64,000 nt of DNA from Pyricularia pennisetigena (GCF_004337985.1 NC_043740.1:5229233-5293232), one strand, 5' to 3'; counted from the first letter of the stretch, positions 13,729 through 25,734 are shown. Notes: generated by a model from the letters alone, not told the origin. Translations and numbers: made by a program.

Positions 13729-14056
13729 GTTAAGCCCGCCAGCCCGCCGGTCCCCATTTACCCGCCAAGAAAACCCGTGGGCCATGACGGGCACCAGCCA
13801 GGAGCCTATGGGTTGGCGGGCCGGGCTACGCTAAACCTGTTTTCGGGTTTTAGCAGGCCTTAGTTAAGAATATAAAGGCTATTTACATTAATAATAATAA
13901 TTATGAAATTTAGGACGTGGTGTTTGCCTGGGTGTGTAAGATGATTTGGATAAAATGAAAAACAACGCATAGGAACTAAGTTAAAACCGCTTAAAGCTGC
14001 CAGGTGAGTAAGACAACGTGTAAATAGTATAATATAATATAATATACATCTATATG

Positions 14057-14116
<60 letters not shown>

Positions 14117-14195
14117 GAATAATATGTTATTTTTAGGCTTTTCATATTTTATTTAAAGAAATATGCCAGATTCCATTAATATTTATATAGGAACT
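13729..14195. other. GC-rich unclassified segment and long (TA)n tract
   Basis: 13729-13860 is GC-rich and partly self-complementary (AGCCCGCC near 13734 against GGCGGGC near 13815), which may be the end of an old DNA transposon, but no partner end or transposase is seen. A pure (TA)n run occupies about 14059-14112. No gene is seen. Confidence 0.4.
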
Positions 14196-14645
14196 TGTTA
14201 AGAACAGGCCTCATAAAGGCCCTGCGACCGCACGTTAAATGCAGTCGGCTGCATTTTTCATGCGCGCAGCCAATTAAACAGCGGCATAATTAACAGGTTA
14301 TAAAATCCCGTGTAACGCCGACCTCCGAATCGGTCGCAAGTTTAATTCCCGTCTCGTGCATGCATTTTGCGCCTTAATGGTAACGAATAATTGCCCCTCG
14401 TTAACCCAAGCAATAAGTTTTACCCAATGGAGGTTAACCCATATTGGAAAACCCATTATAAATAAGGGTGCTTGCTTAGGGCCACGTAATGTAAAAACAA
14501 ATTTATTTTTAGGTTCGGGTTCCTTAAATAACGTTTGAGGGGTGGTGTTAAAAACATGCCTTATAAAGGCCCTGCGACCGCACGTTAAATGCAGTCGGTT
14601 GCATTTTTTATGCGCGCAGCCAATTGAACAGCGGTATAATCAACA
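14196..14645 (+). mobile_element. 450-bp TRIM-like element with 100-bp LTRs
   Basis: Two direct repeats of exactly 100 bp (14196-14295 and 14546-14645) start TGTTAA and end TTAACA/TCAACA. They flank a 250-bp interior. A purine-rich stretch GAGGGGTGG lies immediately before the second repeat, where a polypurine tract is expected. The interior starts GGTTATAAAATCCCG and has a hairpin CGACC...GGTCG followed by a B-box-like GTTTAATTCCC. No protein is encoded. A flanking duplication was not identified. A third, solo 100-bp copy lies inverted at 43905-44004. Confidence 0.7.
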
Positions 14646-15034
14646 GCATTTAATATAATTTGTTAAGTGTGTAAGTCAGGGTGTATGCAATTCAAGGCAT
14701 TTCAAAACCAGCTAATGGGGGCCCGCAACCTTATTTGAAAAGCCCGCGGGCCAACAGCCCACGAGCCCGCGGTTTCTTTCACTGTGGAGTTTGTATTTAT
14801 TGAGCTAAAATGAATGTTAAAATATATGCCCCACAACGTGCAAATAAGACGGGGGCCCGTGGGTTACGGTATTTTTTTGGCCCATGGAATGCCTTAATGC
14901 AATCACACAGTTATATATAAAGATCACAGCTTTCTACAGCTATAATCACTTTTTAAACCTACTGCTTTTTATTTTCCCAAGCTTCCACTTTCATAGCTTT
15001 GATCTGAGGGACATTTTCCCTTCCCATTCCCACC
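14646..15034. other. Upstream region of the metalloprotease gene, with GC-rich patches
   Basis: GC-rich patches such as GGGGGCCCGC and CCCGCGGGCC occur at about 14718-14775 and 14848-14875 and resemble the patch at 13734; they may be remnants of one DNA transposon. The last 150 bases are normal-composition sequence ending in the start context CCCACCATG, probably the promoter and 5-prime UTR of the next gene. Confidence 0.4.
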
Positions 15035-16228
15035 ATGCGCTACCTAGTTATTTTGAAGCTCGTTTGCGCCGCACTCGCTGCTCCTGCTCCTGCTAAACCT
15101 TTGAAAGAAAAAAAAGATTCTTCAAATCTTGTCACAAACGTTGGGGTAGTCGAAACTGGTCACGACAGTCCGAATATTTCTAAACGAGGTTATGTTATGA
15201 CATCATGCAGTGACAGCCAGCAATCGTATATAAATGCAGCTATGGCAAAGTACAATATTAAGTCCAAAGTCCAGATTTTTGGAATAATTTGTGCATTTAT
15301 TAACTTAAAGCTTTTTCAGATGCAAAGCATATGCCGATAGTGCTTACTACGCCGTTGAAAATAAAGATGATCTACGGAAAAAATATTTCAAAACTAGTAG
15401 TTTGAATCATATTAAAGATCTCCAAGATGCCTTTTGGGGAATTGAAAAAGGATGCGATATTAGTAGAGATAATATCGGCATTCAATGTGAGGGCGAAGGC
15501 GCTGATTGTCCCTTTGGAAGAGTTGCTTTCACAATTCCTTCAGAGAATAAAGTTTATGTGTGCCCTCAGTTTTTCACCTATAGCCTTCCTTCGTCAGCCC
15601 GTACCCTTATCCATGAGATGTCACATCTCGACTCCAGTAAGTGGACCCCACAGATAACGAACGAGTTGGAATTCAATAAAATGAATCTTTAATTAAAATA
15701 TAATAGTTAGAGGGACCAATGATTATCTTTACCAGGAAAAGGGTGACATTTTGGCGTAAGTGTGGTTAAATAGTTGACCTTATAATATTTCAAGAAAATG
15801 ACTTACTTTTTTATAAATATAGGCTCGGTCAAGAACAAGCCCTTTGGAACGCTGATAATTACGCCTGGTTCGCCTACAATGCTCATACAGACGGCGGTTC
15901 ATCCTCTCAAAGCTGCAGCGTTCCAAATACCGGCGGCGGTCATCCAAATCCAGTCGTTTATGTGCGTCCTCCCAACACTGGTCATTCACATGCAGGCGGC
16001 GGTTATCCAATTCCAGTCGTTCCTGTGCGTCCTCCCAACACTGGTTATTCACATGCAGGCGGCGGCTATCCAATTCCAGTCGTTCATGTGCATCCTCCCA
16101 ACACTGGTTGTTCACATGCAGGCGGCGGCTATCCATATCCCTACCCTACTCCCCATTATGGTGGCGGCCGTTACTCAGGCTCTGATGAATTAATGAGTTC
16201 CCAACAACAAAACTGTGCCATAATGTAA
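15035..16228 (+). CDS. Secreted M35/aspzincin-type zinc metalloprotease with Pro/Gly repeat tail
   Basis: The model has four exons: 15035-15249, 15320-15636, 15707-15755 and 15823-16228. Introns are 70, 70 and 67 nt, all GT-AG, and every phase closes, giving 328 aa. Residues 1-16 are a signal peptide; a KR site at 50-51 suggests Kex2 removal of a propeptide. The zinc site HEMSH is at 170-174, and splicing of the tiny third exon restores GTNDYLY at 180-186, the GTxDxxY third-ligand motif that defines aspzincins (Asp183). LGQEQALWNADNYAWF follows, as in the family. The catalytic domain is followed by 21-residue repeats around PPNTGxSHAGGGYPIPVV and a C-terminus CAIM, an unexpected CaaX-like ending for a secreted protein. 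The gene is alone among RIP-degraded transposons yet has normal codons and no stops, so it is probably functional. Family assignment is strong; an effector role is inference. Confidence 0.85.
15920..16140 (+). repeat. 63-bp in-frame tandem repeats in the metalloprotease tail
   Basis: Units start at 15968, 16031 and 16094 with CCTCCCAACACTGGT. The period is exactly 63 bp (21 codons), with a diverged unit just before (about 15920-15967). Units are nearly identical, implying recent expansion. Confidence 0.85.
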
Positions 16229-16472
16229 AGGCGCGACTCCGCGCCTTACTGGTACATCCCGTTTGTTGATAGAAATCGGTTGATCGCTGCGATTGGTGGA
16301 ACAATATGACAAATAAAATTGGCATTCTTGAGCAAAATAACTAGCTATTTGTAACTATTTGCAAAATTGTGTGAATTTGTTACAATCTTTGGTAAAGGTG
16401 GTTGGAAATTAATGACGTATGCACAAGTATAAGCAACGCCTCACGTTTCAGGATTCAATATTAGGAATAATC
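16229..16472. other. 3-prime flank of the metalloprotease gene
   Basis: Normal-composition sequence grading into AT-rich sequence. It has a GGCGCG/CGCGCC hairpin right after the stop codon (about 16230-16245), and no gene is seen. Confidence 0.4.
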
Positions 16473-18529
16473 TAGTTTCAGTGCCTAGACTAGACCCCTG
16501 CTGGGTCCGAGCGCTCCATGTACCTTTTAGCCACATGGCTTCTCGACCAATTGCATTGGCCGAAAAGATCGCGCTCGTTCTAGTTTGAGGACAATTTGTC
16601 GCATTTTGCGGTTTATGGCGGTACCACCAACAACATTTTGTCGCATTTCGCGGTTTATAGCGGTACTATCTTATTCGCATTAACGTTGGGTACCCCCTGA
16701 TGGCCACCCCCCCTAATGGGCACCCTTCTTACACCAAAAATCCCCTTTTGGAAAACGTTATAATAAATTGAATAAAAATCGTACCATTTTAAAAGTTTAT
16801 ATAGGGATTTAATAGTAGAACCCATATTAGAAAGGATTTTTGGATATGTATAATATATGTTAAAGGTTTGGCGGTTAAATCCGGCTTTATATTTTCCTAT
16901 ATAAATTATATAGTAACGAAAAACGGCAATAATTACCGCAATTTCCCGGTTTAAAAAACAAAATTAAAAATATTATTATATTGTAAATATATAACTTAAT
17001 AAAGGTAGTTGCCCTGTTTTTTTGCGATATATTTAAAGCTTAATTAGCGGATATATATATATGCCATATAAGTTTATAGTGGTTATATAAATACTACGTA
17101 TAACGTAGCGAAAGATAGCAAATGAATAATATTAAAATCAAAAATCGGCTGGATAAGTAAGAATTTAATAATATTTGTAATTTTGGCTTTTAAAACGGGA
17201 AATTGCGGTAATTATCGCCGTTTTTCGTTGCTATACAATTTGTGTAGGAAAATCCGAAACCGGATTTAACCGCCAAACCTTTAACATATATTATACATAT
17301 CCAAAAATCCTTTCTAATATGGGTTCTACTATTAAAACTCTATATAAATTTTTAAAATGGTATTGATACGATTTTTATTCGATTTATTATAACGTTTTCC
17401 AAAAGGGGAGTTTTGGTGTAAAAAGGGTGCCCAATAGGGGGGGTGGCGATCAGGGGGTACCCAACGCTATAATGAAAAAAAACAGTATAACCATAATGTA
17501 CAGTTAAATATTCGAATAAGAAATTGAGTAAAATTCATCAAAATATGAAATAACCTGCGTTGGATTTGTTGAAATTCGGTAATTCTTTTATTGAAAGCCG
17601 CGTGTTTATGATTAACTTATTTAAAAAAACATTTAAATATGCAATAAAATTTACAATTGTCTATTATATTTAATTATTGTTCCAAATAATGGTATATAAT
17701 ATCAAGTTAGGGTCATACTATAATATTTACAGTTCAACGGATTTAGGACTTCAAAATAAATGGAATTATCATCTAAAACCGACCTTTTAATAATATTCTT
17801 CTATTAATTTAATTTATCAAAAAAGTGAATAATTTACGCAAACAACGGTAAAATAGAAAAAGACTTTCATACGCTAACCTCTTTTATAGGTTTATATATA
17901 ATGGTTATTAAATTTCTCTTTATGAATTTGATTTGATTGGATAAAGTAAAAAACAGAGAATAACACAAATTCAGCATTTTCTTATACTAAAAAATAATAA
18001 AAGCGGGTATTATACATCGGATTTCACTTGGACGCTTGCTTAAATACGTAGTGCAATCACTGGAGCTTTAGCTTTATGATCTTTAAAATTGGGAAAAATA
18101 TAAAAGCGTTTCGATTGTAAATTATATGCAAAATTAAATATACATTACCCATCCGCTTATTTGACGGTTTATATAAGCCCTTATAAATACTCAAGTTCAC
18201 TTTTTGACTATTTATACGTGTACCACCCCCTCCCTGCAAAATTCTCGAAATTTAGCTGAAAAACAAAAATAATATAAATTCAATTGACAAAAGCAAAAAA
18301 TAAATAAATAATACCAATTTAATATTCTCATATATAAAGAAATAGTAAAAACCGGTATTATGGATTGAATTTGACGTGCACGTTTATTTATATACGTTAT
18401 CCATTTCCTGGAAGTCTGGTTTTGTTACTGTTAAGCTTGGTAAAAATGTGGAAGCGTCTTAATTATAAATTATATATGAAAATATAAATTTCTACCTATC
18501 CGTTTATTCAACTGCTTATATAATGCGGT
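16473..18529 (-). mobile_element. Non-autonomous 9-bp-TSD element, copy E (truncated)
   Basis: The type 2 end TAGTTTCAGTGCC starts at 16473. The interior aligns with copy B up to about 18529, where a Copia-type LTR begins and the rest of the copy, including its type 1 end, is missing. It is interrupted by the MITE at 16683-17467. Confidence 0.75.
16683..17467. mobile_element. 785-bp MITE with ~290-bp terminal inverted repeats, TA target site
   Basis: The arms are about 16683-16975 and 17175-17467, ending ACGTTGGGTACCC...GGGTACCCAACGC, so the tip was GCGTTGGGTACCC with one RIP transition. The flanks are CGCAT-TA and TA-TAATG. Uninterrupted relatives read CGCATTATAATGG (reverse complement of about 45874-45887), which shows directly that TA was duplicated. 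A TA duplication points to the Tc1/mariner superfamily. The roughly 200-bp centre encodes nothing. Confidence 0.82.
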
Positions 18530-21296
18530 TGTTGGAATAGAGGTAATCGCGGTCAAATTAACAATAGAGCGATGGATCACGTGCAATACCGCACGGGCCA
18601 ATTGCACGTGACTCACCCGCCCAATTACGAAATATTAGACGGAAGGACGTTTAGAAACTCACCTCTAAACAGTTTTATAAACCAAACAATCAATATATAT
18701 CTTTATATTCGTATAACAACGTTCTATTAATCGATCGATATTACGGAAAATCTATAAACACTAATTAATATGATTGAGGTAATATAAAAAAGCAAAATAA
18801 AAGGATTAAACATTATTACTGTTATTTTATAAATATTTAGGATTAACAGGATATCCTACGGTTAATTAAAAAAAAACCGTCCTAATTAATTAGGATTTTT
18901 ACATTAAACGGGTAGCGCCTTCACAAAACCTTACATAAAAAACAAAATCATAACCGTTATTTTACGAATATTAAAAGGCTTTTGGAATTTACCATTCAGG
19001 TAAATTATTTTATTAATTTATAAATAATAACAAAACCGTATATTTTTGGACAAAATACGACAAACTAAGCGCAAAAACCGGTTACCAGGTTAACGACGAG
19101 CATTATAATAAGGTATAAACCCTTTTCGACAATACATTGTCGAAATTACAACTATTTTTACTAATAAAGCAACGAATCGACGCGGAATTCCCTTACGAAC
19201 CCTCCCACGAACTTCCGGAAAACCCGGAAAAAATATTAATAATTCGACGATAAACGTGGATTTTTCAAATATTTAACCGATTTAGGGAAGACGAGCGCGG
19301 GAAAACATTGTTGACTTCGTATTGAAAGAATTTCAAAAAATGGATTGGAAATTATTTTATAATTTGTAATGCTTTAATCCAAAAAGTTTTAAAAATATAT
19401 TTGGAATATTATGGAATTATTTTACTAGGAAAAGGAAATAAAAAAAACGGTTAACAATGTACCGAAACGGTAAATTGGAACTATAAAATATCTATATAGG
19501 AAATTCTATTACCCGGTAACCAAAACCTAGAAACGACGGAGATAAAAACCAAAAATATTGGAAACATTATTTAATAAAAAGAATAAAAGGAGGAAGATAA
19601 CCGGTTTGCAAAAAAGGGGCAATTAAAGTTACCTTTTCCGCGAATTCAAAAATTAAAAACTTTACTAAATTCCCAAAAGGACAAACTTTTCACGAAAAAG
19701 AATTATAACGATTTATGGAACTAAATATTGGGGTAATAATGCGTTACGATAAATAATAGGGGAGATAATAAAATAATGAAACAAAAGCTAAACGTTTACG
19801 AATATATCCCATTATTGCAAATCCCTAACTAATTAATCAAACCACACCAAGTAAAAGCGTTTAACAGCGCGTGGAACAAAAAGAAACCTATTTGAAAAAA
19901 TTATACGACATTTTGGACGATGAAGGCAAAGTTTTTATAAATATTTGCAATATGTTGCAAATCCCGTTAGCCCAAATCCATACATTATTCCATATAATTG
20001 CAAGAAAAACGCAAAAACGCGTTTTCTAAAACATATAAATAGGCGAATAACGTTTAAAAAATATATATGGAGTGTAAAAAACGGGTTGAAACGCCGTTTT
20101 CACGTTAAATATATTATAAGAATTAGAGCTTTATTAGTTTCGAAAACGTTGAAACGGAACCCGATTACGAAGGAAAACGAAATTTGAAAACTATATTAAT
20201 TATGCTGAGAAAATTGTAAATTTGCCAAAAAGCATTAAGGCCTTAATATCTTAATAAAATATACCTTATTGCAGCGGCTTTGAAGGCAATTGAAAACGTA
20301 AAAGAGCTTCGAACCGTTGTTACCAACCCCATGACCATTTTCCCGGTATTATTGAACCAAATATTAATTGCTTTTAAATTGGAAAAGCGATAGGCGAGAT
20401 ATAACACTTTTTTCGTTAACCGGAAATATGAAAAATACAAAGGCCGCAAAAAGCGAGGTAATAATTGTTACCTGCGCCGAGGGTACGATAAACGGCCTGG
20501 CCAATTCTTTAAAGATTAGGGATATTATTTGTGCGGTAAACCGGGGTGTAAATTTTCGAATTATATAAAAAAAATAACGGTGGCAAAAGCAAAAAAGGCG
20601 AAATGGGAAATACCGAAAAAAAGATTAACGCGAAAATAAATAATTTTTTACCAACGGTAAAACGACGAAAATAAGGAATATAGGGAAAGAAATTCGAACG
20701 ACGAATTTAGTAGCTAAAAAGCGAATACAGACGATTCAGACGGATAAGCGTTAATTTATTCTATAAATTATAAAACAGCGGTATTCCTAACAAACGAAGC
20801 ATTCCGCTATAAATTAAATTATGGCCAAATGGCGTTTTAAGGAAACAAAAACCGCAAAAGGGGTTCCCGCACCAAATTTTAAATTAATAGGATTTAAATA
20901 GCGTTTGGTATGGAATTATACCGGATATAGGCGCCGCAGCCATATTAACGGCCGGTATTAGCTAAGTGGAAATATTTTAACGCAGAAAACCGGAAATCCA
21001 AATCGAAAAATCGAATGCAAATAAAGCCATAATACGTTTTGGAGCAGGCGTAGGGATTACCGTTATGGAAGAAATTATTTTAAATATATAAAATGGTATA
21101 ATAGCGTTCCACGTAATACCAATTCGGATACCATTTTTTTTAGGTATTAGGGATATGGATAAATTCGGGGTATACCTGCTCAATACCAGCAGCGAACTTA
21201 TAAAAGTCGACAATATAAGAGTGCCAATTTTATGCAAATGGGGGCACCCATGGTTTTTTTTACCGGGATTAAAACCAGGCGGACCGGAAACGTATT
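18530..21296 (+). mobile_element. Copia-type retrotransposon relic (5-prime LTR, gag, protease), truncated
   Basis: A probable 189-bp LTR runs 18530-18718 (TGTTGGAATAG...TATAACA). Downstream, the plus strand holds a decayed gag with a zinc-knuckle relic (ICAVNRGVNF, about 20530-20560). A protease region follows at about 20910-21250: an active-site relic reading PDIGAAAILTAG, and VIPIRIPFFLGIRDMDKFGVY followed by KWGHPWFFL, the layout of fungal Copia polyproteins. The element stops abruptly at 21296 where another LTR begins; integrase and RT are not present. All frames contain stops. Confidence 0.65.
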
Positions 21297-22453
21297 TGTT
21301 AATTATATGCGTTATTTAGCATGTAATGGGTCCACTTTTACTTGTATATAAGCCACAATAAATAGTGCCGAAATTGGGCTGTTAGGGCTGTCGGATTTTC
21401 CGTTATAATTTATGTGTTGCAGGAATTGCGATTCAAAATGTTAGCGAATGGGGTTTCACCCTTTACCGGGTTTAGCACCCACCATATACTTACGAATTAG
21501 CTGCCCTGTACCGGGTTGAAATTTTCACCAAATCAGCAAATTAGTGCGAACCCAGAAATGGTTTATATGGAAATAAGGGTGTTTTTTCAACAACGTATAC
21601 AGAATAATTTTTCGAAAAATCGTATGCGGCACCGGAACGTTTTCTGGCGTGCGAACCCCCATTTCGATGTGGGAGAGTATGTAAGGGAGATAAAACAAAG
21701 TTTCCCCCACCAATGAATCGAGTTTATTAATCCCAAATTTAGTGAACAATTTAGTGCATTTAAGCCCTGTAATTACAGGCTTTTACAACGCAACTAGCCC
21801 CACGCCGCACCTAGGCTAATGCCTAAACCCCTGTTAGCAACCCGTATTCTTAACAACTTTTTTTTCCGACTTTACGTGAGTAGTAGCAAAAAAGGGGATA
21901 TTAATTATATGCGTTATTTAATATGTAATGGGTCCATTTTTACCTATATATAAACCATAATTAATAATGCCGAGATGGTGTTATTAGGGCTGTCGGGTAT
22001 TCCGTTATATTTTGTGCTGCAGGAGTGGCGATTTAAGATGTTAGCGAATGGGGTTTACCCTATACCGGGTTTACACCCACCCTGCATTTACGAGCTAATT
22101 ACCCCATATTGAATTGAATATTTCATTAGATTAGTAAGTCAATGCGAATTTAAAAATGGTTTATATGGAAATAAGGGTATTTTTTCAACAACGCATAAAA
22201 AATAATTTTTCGGAAAATCGTATGCGGCACCGGAACGTTTTCCGGGGTGCGGACCCCCATTTCGATGTCGGAAAATATATAAGGCAGATAAAGCAAAGTT
22301 TCCCCCACCAATGAATCGAAATTATTAATCCCAAAATTTAGTGAGCAATTAGTGCATTTAAACCCTGTATTTACAGGCCTTTACAACGCAACTAGCCCCA
22401 CGCCGCACCTAGGTTAATGCCTAAACCCCTGTTAGTAACCCATAATGTTAACA
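21297..22453. mobile_element. LTR-43 bp-LTR unit (extreme internal deletion or recombinant)
   Basis: Two direct LTRs of 559 bp (21297-21855) and 555 bp (21899-22453) start TGTTAATTATATGCG or TATTAATTATATGCG and end TTAACA. The 43-bp spacer ends in the purine tract AAAAAAGGGGA directly before the second LTR, consistent with a retained polypurine tract. No flanking duplication is found, and the two flanks belong to different elements (Copia on the left, Gypsy element 3 on the right), so recombination between two insertions may have created the junction. Confidence 0.75.
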
Positions 22454-22805
22454 CCAAAGATATGCCGAATAGGGGTACGGGTAAGACCAGGGGCGGTTAA
22501 ATAACGCAAAAAAAAAGGGTTTAAAACGATAACGGGGCGTAACAATGGCGGGGGTAAAAAAATGCGGGGAATGCGCGGGACGAAATTGGCGCACCAAAAT
22601 AATAGGGGAAAATGTTAAAATAACAGTTGAAATAACGAAGGTATTATTATTTCGGCGCGTTTCCTGCAGGTTTTTTTTATAGTACGATATATTGGATTTC
22701 CAAAAGGTTTAAAAATTAATAACGTCATTAAAATAATTTCATATATTAAAAAACGGCGACGCATTCCCAGGTAAATAAAACCGCGGGTAAACATGTGTAA
22801 CAATT
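22454..22805 (+). mobile_element. Gypsy family 2, element 3, left part
   Basis: Its plus strand aligns with the reverse complement of about 27380-27800 in element 2 (for example CCGAATAGGGGTACG and CCAGGTAAATAAAACCGCG). It is interrupted at 22805/22806 by element 1 and resumes at 40022. The CAATT at 22801-22805 is element 1's target duplication. Confidence 0.75.
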
Positions 22806-22994
22806 TGTTATAGGGTTAGCCAACGGCCTTGGGACCGTTAAGTATCCTTATTGGTATTATTATTAACGCTGGGGGAAGAAGGAAGGAAAAGGTGTGTGTC
22901 CGGGTCGTGGTAATATCCTTCCTTTTATATATTATCCCTAACCCACTTTTATATCTTATTACGTAATACGTGCCTTAAACACGAATCCATAATA
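22806..22994 (-). repeat. LTR of element 1 (left, 3-prime)
   Basis: 189 bp starting TGTTATAGGGTTAGCC and ending CATAATA (from CATAACA). It matches the LTRs at 25547, 33800 and 39833. Confidence 0.87.
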
Positions 22995-23099
22995 TAACCC
23001 GTATTTGCCCGTCCTTTATCGGGTATAATCCCTATTTGGAAGTATAGGGATAATCCAGCGGGCGCGTACCTTATTATAATTTACCCGTCCATTATTTTG

Positions 23100-23360
23100 G
23101 GCGGTATAAACCCGTAATCGGGTTTTGCTCGTTTATTTTCGGCCGCGGTTATATTGCGGGTTTTTTATCCCCCGGTCCAATTACGGGCGATTATCGTGGT
23201 TCGTTTTTTTCCTTATTTTGGGTGGTATAAATCCGTAACCAAATTTTGCCTTCCCGCCTTTGGCTGCGATTATATCGTGGTTTTTTTATCGTATTTACCG
23301 TTTGCGGGTGGTTATCGCGGTTTATTTTTCTTTTATTTTAGGCGGTGTAAATTTGTTTAT
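23100..23360. repeat. 120-bp tandem repeat tract in element 1
   Basis: About two units carrying TTTTTTTATCGTATTTACCG, the same repeat that is expanded in element 2 at 25860-26450. Confidence 0.6.
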
Positions 23361-25292
23361 TTATTAGTACAATTTATTTTTCGTAATAATTGCGGTTTTT
23401 ACCCTTTGTATTTTCCCGCATTATTGTTTTAATCCTTTTTATTTTTCAATTTTTCTTTTATTTAAATCTTTTTTATATTTTTATTCCTTTTCGTCCCCGT
23501 TCCCCCCTTTTTTTACCATTTTATCGGGTTTCTCCCGTTTTCCCATCGCCTTATTTTTTATTTATATTACTTTTATTTCGTCCATCCTCGTTTCCTATTC
23601 GTTTTTATTTATTATTCGTATTATTATTTATCGCTACCAGTTCGCCGCTATTATATCCCGGGCTTTTATTTTTTTAATCGCGTCGCAAATAGCGTTTGGA
23701 TAAATGAATACCGGTGGTGGAAATAACCGGCTTCCGCACCGTGGTAATTAATTACTTTCGTCGTATAGCGATAACGGTCGCGCATTTGTAGATGGTATCG
23801 ATTAAATATTAATTAGGTGGTATCGTTAATTTACATTCGTAACGTTTTCGTCGCGTTATCGGTACCGCGGAGCTCCAAAGTAGTTTAAATAACGACGAAT
23901 ATACCGTTCCGGAAAATATATTTATTTTTTGCGTTTTTTACGTAAAACCGTCCAAAATAATTGGGGTTTAGGAATATGGCTTCACCCCCGACGGTATTAA
24001 TTAACAACGATATTATAATATTAGAAAATTGTATTATTATTACAGCGAAACCGTCTACGTTTTTGACTTTATTTTTCGCCGCCATTTGCGGGAATTAAAA
24101 ATTACGATTTACAATAATCGTTATATGGTCCAACCTTTAATTAAAAATATTATTGTGGGTAGTAAAAAGATTTTTGGTAAAAATACCGTGCTGTTTCGAA
24201 ATTTTTGACCGCGTATGTTAATTGGGTCCGCGTTTATTAAAACGTATACAATAAAATAGCCAATTCCGGGGCCGCGACGACTTTTACCAAAATTATTATT
24301 TTTATTATTATATCCAATATTCTTTTTCGTAACGGCGGTAATCGTAACCGTTAATTGGTATAAACTTTCGCACGCGGTTTTATTTACCTGGATATGGATT
24401 TAATTTTTTTAATATATAATTGTTTCGATAACGTTATTAATTTTTAAATTTTTTAGGAACGTAATACGTCGCGTTATAAAAAGAATTTGCAAAAAACGTG
24501 CCGAATTAATAAAATCTTTGTTATTTTAATTACCGTTTTAACCCCTTCCCCCGCTGCTTTTATACGCCAATTTCGCCCCGCGCATTCCCCACGCTTTTTC
24601 GCTTTTATTATTATTACGCCCCATCGTCGTTTCGAAATTCCTTTTTCGCGTTACCCCGTCGTATTTCGTTTTGCTCGTACCCCGATTCGGTATATATTTG
24701 GTTCTTCGTACCCCCGTGCTCCTACCTCGTCGCGCCTTCGTATTTTTGGTCGTAATATGGGTGAAAACCCGTTTTTTAAAAATCCCATCGTAAACTTTTT
24801 TTAATCGAAATTATTGCACGTCGTCGTACCGCCCTATTACGGGAAACTGACCAATTCGTTAAACAGTGGGAATTTCAGATTTCCGAAAACGATGCGGAAA
24901 ATAATAAAATAAAAAAGGAAAACGTTAAAATAAAAGAGAAAATAAAAAAAAGGAAATTTAAATAATAAATCGGAAACCTATAATTCGGTTTTTAATTGGT
25001 ATTTTATCGCCGCGTAAAATTATCGTCTTATATTATATACGTCAAATTAATTCAAAAATTAGGTGGGTGGGATACGGTTACGCCGCCCCAGGGATAAACG
25101 CGGTTTATATAATCGTCGGTTTATTTTTATTATTTTTCGCCCCGGTAAAAAGTTTAATTTTGCGTGTTTTTTTACCGTACATTTGGTTAAATTAAAATTT
25201 GTTTTAAATTTACCGCCTCGCTTTTTTACCGGGGAATTATCGATTTTTTAATTAATTATAACAAATTTTTGGTCCGGTCAAATATTTAATTA

Positions 25293-25475
25293 TTAACGTC
25301 GTTTCGATATTAAATTATTATTCATTTGGGCCTGTCCCCGTTTCATTTCGAATTCGTCTAATACCCGTATATTTTCCACCGTTATTAAATCCTTCCACGT
25401 AGGTTCGTCGTATTTTTTCCATTTTACCAAAATTTTACATTTACGTTTTTTTCCCATTACGATTTTCGCGGCCAA
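25293..25475 (-). pseudogene. Chromodomain at the end of element 1 pol
   Basis: The minus strand reads KCKILVKWKKYDEPTWKDL followed by a short acidic helix (VLDEFE), the chromodomain found at the C-terminus of fungal chromovirus integrases. Element 2 cuts the gene just upstream (25547), and its continuation resumes at 33988. Confidence 0.75.
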
Positions 25476-25546
25476 AATTTCCTTTATTACCCATTTTTCC
25501 GCGGTTTCGCTATTTAAATTTAATAGGATTAATAACGGGCCGGGTC

Positions 25547-25734
25547 TGTTATAGGGTAAGCCAACGGCCTTGGGACCGTTAAATATCCTTATTGGTATTA
25601 TTACTAACGCTGGGGAAAAAGGGAGGAAAAGGTGTATATCCGGGTCGTGGTAATATCCTTCCCTTTATATATTATCCCTAACCCGCTTTTATATTTTATC
25701 ACGTAATACGTACCTTAGTTACGAATCCATAATA
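25547..25734 (-). repeat. LTR of element 2 (left, 3-prime)
   Basis: 188 bp, TGTTATAGGGTAAGCC...CATAATA. Confidence 0.87.

Noticed and set aside
14047..14113. CRISPR-like or telomeric repeat
   Set aside because: It is a plain (TA)n microsatellite; no spacer structure or telomere motif.
15780..16136. 118-codon minus-strand ORF with a DSRRLHVNNQCWEDAHERLEL repeat-like pattern
   Set aside because: It is the antisense shadow of the 63-bp repeats in the metalloprotease; the period is a multiple of three, so other frames stay open too.
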